A stretch of 64,000 nucleotides of DNA from Sphingomonas sp. H160509 (GCF_024124765.2 NZ_JAMXSR020000003.1:124001-188000), one strand, 5' to 3'; shown: positions 1 through 9,345, counted from the stretch's first letter. The notes: generated by a model not told the origin, from the sequence alone. Made by a program: numbers and translations.

Positions 1-23
1 CAAAAGGACCCAGACAATAAAAT

Positions 24-48
24 GCCCCGCTGCGGGGGGCAGCGGGGC
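24..48 (-). terminator. Probable intrinsic terminator of the minus-strand small-gene run
   Basis: A perfect 10-bp GC stem (GCCCCGCTGC at 24-33, its complement at 39-48) encloses a five-base loop. Read on the minus strand it is followed by a T-rich tract. It lies beyond the 3' end of the minus-strand gene run that ends at 361. Confidence 0.6.
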
Positions 49-141
49 GCTTTAGAACCAGCGGGACCAAGGGGGGGAAGTGCCCGACCGGTTATGATAT
101 CAACAGTACAGGCCGGCGTCGGTTCCGCACATAGTTACGAA

Positions 142-177
142 AATGCCCTGCCGATCTGAAGACCGACAGGGCATTGC
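142..177 (-). terminator. Second hairpin downstream of the small-gene run
   Basis: Arms AATGCCCTG and CAGGGCATT pair perfectly around a 16-base loop, with a short TT tract on the minus side. It may act in tandem with the hairpin at 24-48. The rest of 1-360 holds nothing else I can support. Confidence 0.4.
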
Positions 178-360
178 GAGCTTTCACCGCCGTTCCCCCG
201 AAAGGGCAGGACGCTTCTAGCGTATTTAGAAACTGCCTAGCTTGTAGTGTGTTCCCGGCGCTCGTCTGTGATGCTAGCCTATCTGGACGGTCGACCCGGC
301 ATCGACGGCATTATCAACGACATAGTCGGTGATGACGTCCGCCTTTACAAGAACGCCACC

Positions 361-654
361 TTACACTCTCAGCTTCTGCTCGAAGCGCTTCCATTGGCGT
401 TCGTCCCGACCGTAACTGGGAAAGGACGGCGGTAGCGGCGTCGGTGCGATCCTGTTTGGCCTACTGCCGCAAGCCGAACACCGCAGATATCCGAGGAGGC
501 ATTCGACCGACATGTTCTTGCGTTTGAGGTAACACCACCTCACTAAAACCAGGCGGTGCACGACACCCTTGCGCCCGCATTTGGAGCATACGCAGCCCAC
601 ATTAGCTTCGTGCTTCGTGAAATCGCCCAGCGTCCTAAACCGCGTGTTGCCCAC
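361..654 (-). CDS. Small zinc-ribbon-like hypothetical protein (97 aa)
   Basis: The protein has two CxxC pairs (C23/C26 and C59/C62), as in a treble-clef or zinc-ribbon fold that binds one zinc ion. The N-terminal RTLGDFTKHEANV followed by a cysteine pair resembles a zinc-ribbon family I associate with sphingomonad genomes; that is recollection, not a search. Translation probably starts at GTG 654, four bases after the stop of the upstream gene at 659, so it is likely the last gene of a minus-strand operon. The C-terminal tail is basic and aromatic. Function is unknown; nucleic-acid binding is a guess from the fold. Confidence 0.7.
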   Translation of the reverse strand: MGNTRFRTLGDFTKHEANVGCVCSKCGRKGVVHRLVLVRWCYLKRKNMSVECLLGYLRCSACGSRPNRIAPTPLPPSFPSYGRDERQWKRFEQKLRV

Positions 655-658
655 AGGA

Positions 659-850
659 TCACCAGGGCAAAGCCATCTGCGCCGTTTCAGCGTCTACAGG
701 CTGATATAGAGTCCTGTAGACATGCCTTGCCACCTCCAAGCGTGCGTCTGCTCTCAATCCCTCGCGCGGCGCTGTAAGCCCGATCAAAGCCCATGCAGGC
801 GCGTCTTCGATAATGGCCGCAATCCGCTCCGGGGAAATCACGCTAGCCAT
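659..850 (-). CDS. DUF6771-like small protein (63 aa)
   Basis: The ISPERIAAIIEDAPAWALIG segment followed by LTAPREGLRADARLEVA matches the pattern of a small uncharacterised family (DUF6771-like) in which a short helix precedes an APxW core and a helical tail. The start is ATG at 850, overlapping the stop of the upstream gene as TGATG. That indicates translational coupling and explains the lack of its own strong ribosome site. No function is known. Confidence 0.65.
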   Translation of the reverse strand: MASVISPERIAAIIEDAPAWALIGLTAPREGLRADARLEVARHVYRTLYQPVDAETAQMALPW

Positions 851-1092
851 CAGAAGCAATCGGTCGAGAACTTGCCGTAGGGTGACAGCCCACGCCGCGC
901 GAACTCTGCCTCAATCGGCGCCAGGAGGGTTTCAGGACCGTCTTCGAAGCATTGGAAAAAGATGTTCTGCATCTCGCAAGGCCGAAGCTCTGGCAGGATT
1001 TCGGCAATTAGAGTGTGGGTCTGACTGAGGGGCTGTGCGCCGTCGCGCATCGACTCGGGTGCGTGTTCCATACCCAGATCATAGCGGAACAA
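850..1092 (-). CDS. Hypothetical small protein in the coupled operon (about 73-80 aa)
   Basis: I do not recognise a named family. The protein is acidic to neutral and probably helical, with a core reading SQTHTLIAEILPELRPCEMQ and a C-terminal ARRGLSPYGKF. The start is either TTG 1092 or ATG 1071. Its stop overlaps the next gene's ATG by one base, so both are probably made from one message. Coding is supported by this overlap and by the dense same-strand arrangement. Confidence 0.55.
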   Translation of the reverse strand: MFRYDLGMEHAPESMRDGAQPLSQTHTLIAEILPELRPCEMQNIFFQCFEDGPETLLAPIEAEFARRGLSPYGKFSTDCF

Positions 1093-1120
1093 AGGAAGAA
1101 CGCTAGTGTGGTCGCATCCC

Positions 1121-1288
1121 TTAACTTGGAGGTTTGATCAGCCCTTTCAGCTGCTTTTGCAGCGCCGCGCTGCCCAAATGCGATTGCACGTGATCAAAAC
1201 CCTCCCGCCTCAACTGAGTGCGGATGTCCGTTATCGAGCGCGCTTTGCCGCTCCGCGCGATCTCGAATGCTCGTTCGATGATTGTCAT
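1121..1288 (-). CDS. Small helical, possibly winged-helix, hypothetical protein (about 55 aa)
   Basis: Starting at ATG 1288 the protein begins MTIIERAFEIARSGKARSI, followed by IRTQLRREGFDHVQSHL. This resembles a short, widespread alphaproteobacterial protein with an IERAFEIA helix and a small helix-turn-helix-like middle. An upstream extension to 1339 is open but is not typical of the family. It sits between neighbours on the same strand in a run of small genes. Its role is unknown; DNA binding is only suggested by helix spacing. Confidence 0.6.
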   Translation of the reverse strand: MTIIERAFEIARSGKARSITDIRTQLRREGFDHVQSHLGSAALQKQLKGLIKPPS

Positions 1289-1344
1289 GGCAAAGCAATA
1301 ACACGGCCGATCTACCAGGAGGACCGTTTCGGTATCCACCGGCT

Positions 1345-1648
1345 TTAACGGTTTCGCGCTCTCGCTTGCCTCTGCGCCCGCCGCTTGGTCTTCTTCGCGG
1401 ACTCTGCAAGTTGGGCGCTAGCCACACTACTGTGCCCTTTGGCCTTCGCACCGCTGCTCGCAACTTCGGGGGGATAACCAAGCTTTAAGCTTCAAGAGTG
1501 TGGCGCGGATCATATCGCAGCCCTTAACCTGTCCAAACGAGGCCTGCCATTCACCTTTTCCGGAAAACTGATCGCCACAGATAACGGGATCCGGCTTCTC
1601 AAAAAACGATCCTATTTCGAGAATCAAAGCTCGCACGGGCCGAGCCAC
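1345..1648 (-). CDS. Hypothetical small protein, single-base frameshift, basic tail
   Basis: The first part (EIGSFFEKPDPVICGDQFSG and on) reads to about 1480. Removing one base at the AAGCTTAAAGCTT stretch (about 1490-1500) lets the frame continue as LGYPPEVASSGAKAKG into a lysine/arginine-rich tail ending at TAA 1345-1347. The start is uncertain (GTG 1648 or further upstream). A basic tail suggests nucleic-acid or ribosome association, which is inference only. The indel is one of the set described in the findings. Confidence 0.45.
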
Positions 1649-1745
1649 AAAGGGATCCCTTTGGCAACGTCAGGAACGCCCATTGCCCCCCAAAATGCAT
1701 CACGGTTGTGCATTACAACACTGGTCGACTTCGTGCGGTTTGACT

Positions 1746-1943
1746 CTACTTCATCCTCAAACTTCGAATGCGAGTTTCAACGGCCGATACCGAGCGGCCT
1801 AACTCAACATCGATTTCGCGTTGGCTTTTCGAGCCAGCCATCAAAAGAAGCCTGGTGTCGTCATCGTTCGTCCAAGCCTGCCTACTGTTCACCGCATTCT
1901 TGCGCTGTGCAAGGTCGTCAGCTGGGTTCGTAGAAGTAGCCAT
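1746..1943 (-). CDS. SANT/Myb-like small DNA-binding protein (65 aa)
   Basis: The C-terminal part reads WTNDDDTRLLLMAGSKSQRE and then VELGRSVSAVETRIRSL. The initial Trp, acidic cluster, helix and the R-S-xx-AVETRI recognition helix fit a SANT/Myb or GcrA-like helix-turn-helix. I chose ATG 1943, preceded by GAGG about 9 bases upstream, because the longer reading begins with TTG. A related protein is at 44348-44521 and a broken one at 2589-2758. It is likely a small regulator; the target is unknown. Confidence 0.65.
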   Translation of the reverse strand: MATSTNPADDLAQRKNAVNSRQAWTNDDDTRLLLMAGSKSQREIDVELGRSVSAVETRIRSLRMK

Positions 1944-1977
1944 TCCCGTCCTCACCTCGCACAATGCGGTGGATACC

Positions 1978-2172
1978 TTATCCGCCGCAGCATTTTATGA
2001 TTTGGCCGGATCGTGACGTTCCAAGAGGTCGACCAGCGCCGATATTAGCCCGAGGGTAAGCACCGCCTCCCTCCCGCGATAGCGACACGGAGTTTGCATC
2101 GAACGGAGCGAGCGCAGCTTTAAAGTGCGCCTCCATGCCCTTTGCGACGGCCGTTACATCCATCTCATCCAC
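1978..2172 (-). CDS. Hypothetical small protein with strong ribosome site (64 aa)
   Basis: An AGGAGG sequence sits seven bases before GTG 2172, which makes this start convincing. The protein begins (M)DEMDVTAVAKGMEAHFKAAL and ends GQIIKCCGG, with a glycine/arginine-rich middle. No family was recognised. It is the next gene upstream of the SANT-like gene on the same strand (gap about 34 bases), so they may share a transcript. Confidence 0.5.
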   Translation of the reverse strand: MDEMDVTAVAKGMEAHFKAALAPFDANSVSLSREGGGAYPRANIGAGRPLGTSRSGQIIKCCGG

Positions 2173-2247
2173 GCTTATTCCTCCTCATACGGCGGAGACC
2201 TCACCGCCGCACTTCTTTCCAGCGCCGCTCCCTTAACGCCCCAGGCA

Positions 2248-2517
2248 CTAGAGAGTTGAAAGCTTGATTAGTCGTGCGAGCTGCTGCTTGCCGTAATACC
2301 CATAGGGCCAGCAGTTTCGGTTCGGGAGAACGATTCGAAGCCGGTTTCGCGCCGGCAAACCCAATGAAGCCGCGATACAAACGATTTCGCGCAGCGTCGC
2401 GACTGCGAGCATTTCCTCGCTACCTGGACCGATCTTCCTACCTTTTCGACGCCACAAAGTCGCAAGTTCCGCCCATGGGACAAAATACTGGTTCTTTTCG
2501 ACGACAAGGCGCGTCAT
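2248..2517 (-). CDS. Hypothetical protein (89 aa)
   Basis: The ORF begins MTRLVVEKNQYFVPWAELAT and contains an aromatic and proline-rich end (CWPYGYYGKQQLARLIKL). An AGGA lies 9-10 bases before ATG 2517. I recognise no domain. It is placed in the same strand and size class as the other genes of this run. It could be a degraded larger gene. Confidence 0.4.
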   Translation of the reverse strand: MTRLVVEKNQYFVPWAELATLWRRKGRKIGPGSEEMLAVATLREIVCIAASLGLPARNRLRIVLPNRNCWPYGYYGKQQLARLIKLSTL

Positions 2518-2588
2518 TTGGAGTCATCCTGTTGCCCGAATGGGTCATGTTTTACGATGGTGCGGTGGATATCCCCTCCGTCGCAGGG

Positions 2589-2758
2589 TCAATGGCTTTG
2601 CCTCAAGCCAAGGGCTTTTTGCCGTTCGTAAACGGAGTTTGGCGTACGCCCAAGCAAGTCCACAATCTCGCGAGTACCCTTAGTTTCCGACCAGAGGCGA
2701 AGGTTTTCGTCTCCGACGTCAGTCCACGGCAGCCCCTTGTTAGGTAAGCAACCGACAT
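2589..2758 (-). pseudogene. Frameshifted copy of a SANT/Myb-like small protein
   Basis: Shifting frame by one base near the AAGGGG run (about 2736) restores LPWTDVGDENLRLWSET followed by GTREIVDLLGRTPNSVYERQ. This aligns residue for residue with the intact gene at 44348-44521. Both also begin M(M)SVAY. The +1 frame has no usable start codon of its own, so as given the gene is broken. The flanking DNA of the two copies is also similar, which indicates a duplicated segment. Confidence 0.6.
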
Positions 2759-3140
2759 AATCCTACGCCTCTTGAAGGTGCGGCAGATAACCCCTCCGCC
2801 GCAACGGTCCACGCCACGCATAAAATAGGCCGTTCTTGGGCCAAATATATTACGTTGTACCCCATCGATACCCCATTTTCGGCAACGCACTGCCGCAGCC
2901 GGTGGGACCCGATCCAAGTAGCTTGGTTTAAAGCTGCCGTATGGCACGATGAATCCCAGCGATCCTGAAACCTTGAGGATGCTGGAAGGACGACAGCACT
3001 CGCGTCGTCCTCGTTCGGTCGAGTAAGCCCAACCATTCGACGCTAATGTAACCACAGTAAAAATTAAACAGGATCAATCACTGTCCTTGGAGGGTTTGTC
3101 GCGCCAGTATCGATCCTTAGTCAGGATGCCGAGATATTTT
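2759..3140. other. Non-coding stretch resembling the region before 41.1 kb
   Basis: No credible gene was found. The last 80 bases, including GGTTTGTCGCGCCAGTAT, recur upstream of the second family-A gene near 41.07-41.11 kb, so this is part of a duplicated segment. Confidence 0.4.
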
Positions 3141-3401
3141 ATGCTGAAAAGCGAATTGGAAAAGCAGCGTACTTTTGTCGCCAAAGAGTTAGGCATTGAT
3201 TGGAAGGCAATGAGAAACCATCCATACGATCTCGAATTCGAAGAAAATGGTTCGCTATTGGTTCGCTGGCATGACCAAGCGCCCGATGGCATAATTCGAG
3301 AAGGTAAGCCAGGCTCGTACACGACGCGTATTCGCCCTGCGAATGCCACCGCGCCGGAAGAGTCCATCGAAAATGAGGCTCTACGGTCTCAATCAGGTTA
3401 A
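3141..3401 (+). CDS. Small hypothetical protein, family A copy 1 (86 aa)
   Basis: The protein runs LEKQRTFVAKELGIDWKAMR, then GSLLVRWHDQAPDGIIREG and GSYTT. A copy at 41139-41399 has exactly the same length and about two-thirds identity, and a diverged one is at 9346-9570. The conserved core is RxFVAxELGI...HPYDLE...SLLVRWHDQAPDGxIREG. I chose ATG 3141 because it aligns with the start of the 41.1-kb copy; upstream sequence is not conserved as protein. Its last nine bases overlap the convergent family-B gene. No function is known to me. Confidence 0.7.
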   Translation: MLKSELEKQRTFVAKELGIDWKAMRNHPYDLEFEENGSLLVRWHDQAPDGIIREGKPGSYTTRIRPANATAPEESIENEALRSQSG

Positions 3402-3572
3402 CGTGTGAAGAACGGTAACAACCCGCTGGCCACACCAAATCTCTACATCGTTTTTTCGTGCGTAAGTCTTTCCGCCCGACACTGCGTCCGCATCATTTTG
3501 ACATTCTAGATCGATACGTTCGACAATCTTTCCGACTTTATCGAGAACATACATACGATACTCTAGCATCAT
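3393..3572 (-). CDS. Small hypothetical protein, family B copy 1 (59 aa)
   Basis: This gene is tail-to-tail with family A, overlapping it by nine bases. The protein reads EYRMYVLDKVGKIVERIDLE and then KNDVEIWCGQRVVTVL. Relatives are at 41391-41567 (same overlap with its own family-A neighbour) and 49369-49617. The shared pattern is a tyrosine/arginine start, a DxxGxI turn, and VEIWxGxRxV near the end, probably a small beta-rich fold. The start is ATG 3572 or the adjacent ATG 3569. Function unknown. Confidence 0.65.
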   Translation of the reverse strand: MMLEYRMYVLDKVGKIVERIDLECQNDADAVSGGKTYARKNDVEIWCGQRVVTVLHTLT

Positions 3573-3733
3573 GGCGATCCCGGACTCATACTGGGGTATT
3601 AACTTTAAACGATGTTAGAGCTTCGTAAAGTTCTATCGCAACCGCTATGGGTCGAAGAAGCCTCTTACTGGTCCGATGTTATCTAATGTTACTCGCGATT
3701 TCGTCGGACGAATTCGGCGATTAGCGCGGCGCG

Positions 3734-3988
3734 ATGACGGTAATAAGTCTAAGTCTCAGGCGGGCGACGAATTCGGAACAGGCTGTGATGGAAGAACAAA
3801 AACGCGGGCAGGACCAGCACGTTTTGGAGTATCGAGAACGTATTAGTGCGATGTCCGACAGAGCGGTTCGAACTGCCTTTTTAGCGACCAAAGCCAAAGC
3901 GGGCGATCCGTGGCGCGATGCCTTGGTGGCCGAAATGAAGGAGCGCTTGAGGCGTCTAGCTTTTTCTCGTCCACACGATTTTGCTTAA
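3734..3988 (+). CDS. Hypothetical protein (66-84 aa), helical
   Basis: Starts are possible at ATG 3734 or ATG 3788 (MEEQKRGQDQHVLEYRERIS). The sequence is charged and helical with a C-terminal KERLRRLAF. The first 18 codons match DNA at 41734-41790, where the copy is soon broken, so the gene belongs to the same duplicated segment as the A/B pair. No family recognised. Confidence 0.45.
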   Translation: MTVISLSLRRATNSEQAVMEEQKRGQDQHVLEYRERISAMSDRAVRTAFLATKAKAGDPWRDALVAEMKERLRRLAFSRPHDFA

Positions 3989-4032
3989 TCGAGCGTTCTT
4001 ATTGTCCTCCACTGAAGCCGTCGAAGCCGTTA

Positions 4033-4368
4033 TCAGGGGATTGATTTCCATTCGCGTCCCTCCGCACACTTGCCGGAGGCACAGTCCATCGATTTCTCAA
4101 TCTGATTTTTTATAGCTAAAAGTTCGGCACAGTCTACACCCCGTTCATGCCGGAGAAGAGTTTTCGGCATAACATTCATTTCGCTCTTCAGTGCAAGCCG
4201 ACTTGATAGGTCTTGGGGACTGATAGCACTACCATTCCACAGCAAAATGCCTGCTTGCGTTACGAGGAGCACATGTGACACGGATACTGACTGCTCAAGA
4301 CGATGCGTCCAGTTCTGGTCTTTGTTCTCACACTTGTTTTGCCTAGGATTGCATGCGGCTAAAGCCAC
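4033..4368 (-). CDS. ExbD/TolR-like lipoprotein, 5' end probably truncated
   Basis: The mature part reads VSHVLLVTQAGILLWNGSAI, then a MNVMPKTLLR segment and two late cysteines. It resembles a family of small sphingomonad periplasmic proteins with an ExbD-like fold. A lipobox (LAAC) lies at residues 3-6 after GTG 4368. The in-frame hydrophobic codons upstream (LPFAS) are cut by a TAG only a few codons back, so most of the signal peptide seems to have been lost. It was probably a lipoprotein and may now be non-functional. Confidence 0.5.
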   Translation of the reverse strand: MALAACNPRQNKCENKDQNWTHRLEQSVSVSHVLLVTQAGILLWNGSAISPQDLSSRLALKSEMNVMPKTLLRHERGVDCAELLAIKNQIEKSMDCASGKCAEGREWKSIP

Positions 4369-4494
4369 GCTGGCAAAGGGCAGTCGCTATCGCTCGAAGA
4401 GTATGTAGGGCGCGAGGTTGCATCTCGGCACTGTCCCTGAAAATGCGGATATCTGCAATTTAGCGTTCAACCGCCGCCCTAGTGTTGCAGGGGT

Positions 4495-4540
4495 CAATTT
4501 TCGGGAATGTCCGAGTTGGGGAGGATCGCGGCCTGTCCGG
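4495..4540. repeat. Short intergenic repeat, copy 1, flanking the TonB receptor
   Basis: TTTTCGGGAATGTCCGAGTT followed by a GGGGAGG core resembles 8311-8355 on the far side of the receptor gene (roughly 30 of 43 bases). I recall similar AATGTCCG intergenic sequences in sphingomonads. It may be a dispersed repeat or the scar of an insertion. The remainder of 4369-4855 holds only the receptor's leader region. Confidence 0.35.
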
Positions 4541-4855
4541 CTACGGGTGACGATCAGCGGGTAAGCTGCCGTTCCTTCAGCGAGGGGCAGCAAGAGGCTG
4601 ATTGGCCAGCCCCTTGTGGTCACCCGCCTGTCCGTTTTGGCGTTGAGAGAACATAACTGGACTTCCGCCTCTACCGTATCGATCAGCGAGCATCGTGCGT
4701 GTCCGCCATACGAATGGAGGATGCTATTACGCAACAATTCAGCATAAAAGTATTTAATAGGTATTGTTTGGGTATTGACGAATATGACAAATTAACGAAA
4801 TCTGTCGTTCGAACCGGTCAAAGCGTCAGGGCGCAGCTGGATAAGGGGTAAGTAT

Positions 4856-7800
4856 ATGATCTTCGACCAAACTGTGTCGCGTATCGCTCTTGCAGGGTCG
4901 CTTTTGTTCTGCGCTGTCCCGGCAATGGCGCAAAATCAGGATGTTGCAACGGGTCCCGCTCAGACACCGGCACAGGCTAAGGTTGAGGCGGATGCCGCGA
5001 CCGCGCTTGCCGCACCCAATCCTGCGTCCTCATCGGATGACACGGTCGTTGTGACCGGATCCCGCATTCAGCGTCCGAACATGACGTCGGCCGCACCGAT
5101 CACCTCGGTCACCGCGCAGGACATTCGCGCGCAAGCGCCGACCAACATCGAGGACGTGCTGAACCGTCTCCCGCAGATCGCGCCGGACGCGCAGCAGAAC
5201 TACCAGGATTCGGACGGCCGCCAGCGCATCAAGCTGCGCAGCCTCGGCTTCGAGCGTACGCTGACGCTGATCGACGGCAAGCGTATCGGCACACAGAACG
5301 GCGCGGACGTCGGCATCATCCCGCCGTCAATGCTTGAGCGTGTCGACGTGCTGACCGGCGGTGCCTCGTCGGTCTATGGTTCGGACGCGGTAGCTGGCGT
5401 GGTCAACTTCATCCTGAAAAAGGATTTTGAGGGGTTGCAGATCGACGGCAACTACAATTTCTACAATCACGACAACAACGACACGATCGTATCACCGCTG
5501 GCGCGCGCGAACAGTTTCGGCAGCCCGCGCGGCATGACCAACGACGGCGGCCGGGCCGACATTACCGTGACCGCGGGCAAGAAGCTGTTCGACGGCAAGC
5601 TGCGCCTGTCGGGCTTCGTCAACTACCGCCACACCGACGCGGTCGATTACGACGCGCGCTCCAGCTCGGCATGCCAACTTGTCCAGACCGGCAAGGATGG
5701 CCCGCTCTCATGCTCGCTGTCGACTTATTCGCGCAGCGGCTACATCTCGCCACGCTCGGGTGCGAACAACGGCGCCACTTACGTCAACGACCCGAACGGC
5801 ACGCGCACCTTCGTCCCCTACGGCGTCGGCGCGGGCAATGCGGCGAACCCGTATGACGGCTATTCCTATCAGCGCGGGTCGGAGCGGTGGAACGCGGGCG
5901 GCTTCGTCAGCGCCGATCTCACCTCCGATATCGAAGTTTACGGATCGGGAATCTGGTTCCGCGACAAGTCCGTGAACGTCTATCCGGCGCGGATCTACAG
6001 CTACACCGTCTATGGCGATCAGCCGTACCAGGTGAACTGCAACAACCCGTATCTATCGGGTTCGCAGGCAAGCGCGATCTGCGGCGGTGCAGCCGGTACC
6101 AACACCAAGGCACCGATCGAACTCCGCTATCGTTTCAACGATCTCGCTGACATCCCCGATACCTATATCAACAGCGGCATCCGCGCCACCGGCGGCTTCC
6201 GCGGCAAGGTCGACGATACGTGGACTTGGGATGTCGGCGGCGTCTACGCGCGCAACCAGCAGGTTGTGAACTACGGCAACCTGCCTGACTACGACCGCGT
6301 CAACCAGTCGCTTGACGTCGTCAACGTCAACGGCGTGCCGACCTGCGCCAGCGGCGTCGCGGGTTGCGTGCCGTTCAACGCCTTCACCGCCAACACGCCC
6401 GGCCAACCAGTCGCGGACTGGTTGTTCACAGCTCCAGGCGGCCGCACCAAGGGCGTGGGTACGCTCTGGGACGGCCTGCTCTCTGTGACCGGCGATCTCG
6501 GCAAATACGGTGTTACCTCGCCACTAGCCAACCAGGGCGTCGCGATCGCGCTGGGTGCCGAATATCGTCACGACAACTACACATCGACAGCGGATTCTTT
6601 CTACCGCGATCTCAACGGTGGTGCCGATCTGGATATTTCGCAGAGCGTTTGGGAATCGAACATCGAAGTGCAGGCGCCGTTGATTGAGGATCGCCCGTTC
6701 GCGCATCTATTGCAGGCGAATGGCGGCTACCGCGTGTCAAAATACAGCAGCAATCCCAAGACCTTCAATACCTGGAAGATCGAAGGCATCTACGCACCGG
6801 TCAGCGACCTTACATTCCGCGGCTCGTACAACAAGGCGCAGCGCGCGCCGACGGTGATCGAGATCGGCCAGGCGCGGAACATCAGCTATGGCCTGCAAGG
6901 CGGGTCTCAGAACGATTTCTGCGCACCGACCGTCACGACCAATCCGACCACCGGCGCCATCAGCTACGGCACGCCCGTTGCGTCGCGCGACGTCTGCCGT
7001 GCGACCGGGCTTTCCGACGCGCTGTACGGTAGCCCCACGCTACTGTGTAACCAGGGCGACGGCAACCAGTGCACCGTCCAGTCGGGTGGATACACCGCGG
7101 ACCCGGAGACCGCCTACACGTTGACCTACGGCCTGGTGGTGAAGCCAAGCTTCATTCGCGGACTGGTCTTCTCGGTCGACCGGTATCAGATCAAGATCGA
7201 CAACTCGCTGGGGTATAACGATTATACCTACTACACTGATGGCTGTCAGCGCTCGAACGGCGATCCCTTCTTCTGCTCGGGTATCGTCCGCCAGCCCGGT
7301 ACCGGCATCCTCTACGCACCGGCCAGCAGCAACCCAACCAGCGGCTTCATTCGTCAGGGCACGACTAACTATTACAAGTCGATCGCTCGCGGCATCGATT
7401 TTCAGGCACAATATACGCTCCCCTTGGCGGTGCGGGCAAGGTCGACTGGAGCTTCAATGGCTCACTGACAACCTTTGCCGGCAGCCAGGATTCACCGCTT
7501 CAGCCCAAGCGCAACTGCGTCGGCTATTACGGCAATGGCTGTAGCCAGTTGCTGCCGAAATGGTCGCACGGCCTGCGTACGACCTACACTACCGGCGACG
7601 GCATCTTCAGTACGTCGTTCAACTGGCGCTATGTCGGTTCGTTGACCAGCGCGGACAATTCGGGCGACGAAGCGATCGGTGGCACGCCGGATCGGGCACG
7701 CACGACCTTCTACCACATCGCACCAGCAAGTTATTTCGATCTGGCGCTGTCGTTTGCGATCGCCAAGGACTTTTCGTTGCGGTTTATTGCCAACAACCTG

Positions 7801-7926
7801 CTCGACAAGACCCCGCCGATCCTCGCGAATTCGTACGACATCAGCCTCGCACGGAGCAACACGATCCCCGCGCGCTACGACTCGCTCGGTCGCAACATCG
7901 CGGTTGGCGCTACTATTCGGTTCTAA
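4856..7926 (+). CDS. TonB-dependent outer-membrane receptor (1023 aa across a frameshift)
   Basis: This is a beta-barrel receptor for TonB-energised uptake of a siderophore, glycan or similar ligand across the outer membrane. A signal peptide (residues 1-25, ending AMAQ) leads to a TonB-box-like DDTVVVTGSRI at about 62-72, a plug domain (AAPITSVTAQDI through VYGSDAVAGVVNFILKKD), and a long barrel. The reading frame shifts near 7420 at CTCCCCTTGG: adding one base joins residue about 855 to GAGKVDWSFNGSL and on to a typical terminal barrel strand ending in Phe (VGATIRF). No ECF sigma factor, hydrolase or transporter lies alongside, so the substrate cannot be inferred. Start is ATG 4856 after AAGGGG. 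Confidence 0.9.
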
Positions 7927-7940
7927 AGCCCGACGCAATT

Positions 7941-7966
7941 AAGGGCTCGCCAGCTGCGGGCCCTTT
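7941..7966 (+). terminator. Intrinsic terminator of the TonB receptor gene
   Basis: AAGGGCTCGC and GCGGGCCCTT pair around a five-base loop and run into TTTACGTGTTT, 14 bases after the receptor stop codon. Confidence 0.65.
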
Positions 7967-8310
7967 ACGTGTTTCTGGTTTCGGATTGATGGGCAGGCGA
8001 ACCGAGATCTGCGTCAGTTAATACATATACTGAGCCGTTGAAAACCAGGTCATTGCCTGAAGCGCGGGAACGTTGTCGGAGAGAACATTGTGTGTGGGAA
8101 GACCGATCCCAGCCCGCTGGCTTCGGCCCTTACAGTGTATGGGTCTGCGTTCAAAATTCGATAAGCGACACGAGACCGACGTCGTTGCGCTTACCGAACA
8201 CGGTTTTTTATTAAAATGAACTAACGACTAAAGCTGAGAAGCAGGTCGGGCTTTTCGAATATGCGGTTTTGGGCGTTCTTGCCCCAGCCGGCATTCTCGC
8301 GAGGGATCGA

Positions 8311-8355
8311 GTTTCGGGAAATGTCTGAGATGGAGAGGTTAGCGGACGTTCCGGT
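8311..8355. repeat. Short intergenic repeat, copy 2
   Basis: TTTCGGGAAATGTCTGAGAT and the following GGAGAGG core parallel 4495-4540. Apart from this, 7970-8480 contains no gene I can support. Confidence 0.35.
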
Positions 8356-8483
8356 TTGCGCGCGCACCCCGCGAAACAAGGCGCTGACTGGGTGCCCAGA
8401 TTAAGCGCTACCGTTCTTATCGTCTAGAACGATGGCGTACGTCAGCGCGATCGAAGCCGCTTTCTAAGATGAACTCGGCAGGT

Positions 8484-8711
8484 CTACCCCCCGGTCGAGG
8501 TAAAGATCAGGTCACGCTGGCCGGGTTCGCGAACGACAAGGCTGGGTCCGCGAGAAAGATCGAATGTGTAGCCGCATTCCTGATCTGAACGCGGCTTCCA
8601 ATCGGGGCAGCGAGGATCACCGCCATAGCGTATCTTTAAAGAAAGTTTAACGCCGGCCTCGGCCGGAACTGCATAAAGTGCCACAGAATGGCCTGTAGCT
8701 AGTTCGAGCAT
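8484..8711 (-). CDS. Hypothetical protein (75 aa)
   Basis: From ATG 8711, preceded by AAAGGTA, the protein reads MLELATGHSVALYAVPAEAG and contains two cysteines (GGDPRCPDWK, DQECGY) and beta-like stretches (LVVREPGQRDLIF). It looks like a genuine small soluble beta protein, but I know no family. A longer start at 8738 is possible. Confidence 0.45.
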   Translation of the reverse strand: MLELATGHSVALYAVPAEAGVKLSLKIRYGGDPRCPDWKPRSDQECGYTFDLSRGPSLVVREPGQRDLIFTSTGG

Positions 8712-8738
8712 GACAGTACCTTTTTTTCGAGGTCTCAT

Positions 8739-9345
8739 TTATAATTACCGATGCCTTATCTACTTAACCGTCCCCGTCTAGATCGGCTCTTATTACTCCG
8801 TCAGGAAGCATTTATTTCTCCGTAGTCGGTTGGACCAATGCTAATGACAGATATAACAACATAAGCATCGATGATTCCCCAAACGACGGACTGAATAATT
8901 TCGGACGATAGCCTACATGTGCACGCACCGCTACAACAGTTGTTGTTGTAAGGCATCTTAGCGTCAGACGATTAGCCGCTGTACGATGCAAAACTTTTGA
9001 TTTTTCGCATTGTGATGGCCGAGGCGGCATTATCGTAAGCTTGTCCGTGTTCCGGCAGCAGACGATCCAGAAGGGCGGATAGTCGGCGCGGCGCACGCTT
9101 GCTCTGTTCCCCCAATGGCCGTGGTGAGCCGAAGGTCGCCGGTTAACCGGAACTGCAATTGCCCAAACAACGCGCCCAGTCGCTTAGTCGCGCCAAGTGG
9201 CCCGGCTCCAAATACATAAAAGAACGATACCAAGTTCTGGAGCGATACACTTGGGCAATAGTAGCTCAGGCGCATGGAAATTCCCCGGGCTGCGTGGCAA
9301 CAATTAACTAATCATTATACTCAAGACCCAGTGGAGGTTTTACTA
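8739..9345. other. No gene recognised
   Basis: About 600 bases with several short open frames on both strands but no start/ribosome-site pair, domain or repeat that I can defend. Confidence 0.4.

Noticed and set aside
2603..3055. 150-codon minus-strand protein
   Set aside because: Its end is the wrong frame of the SANT-like pseudogene, and the rest has no conserved features; the duplicate locus does not preserve this frame.
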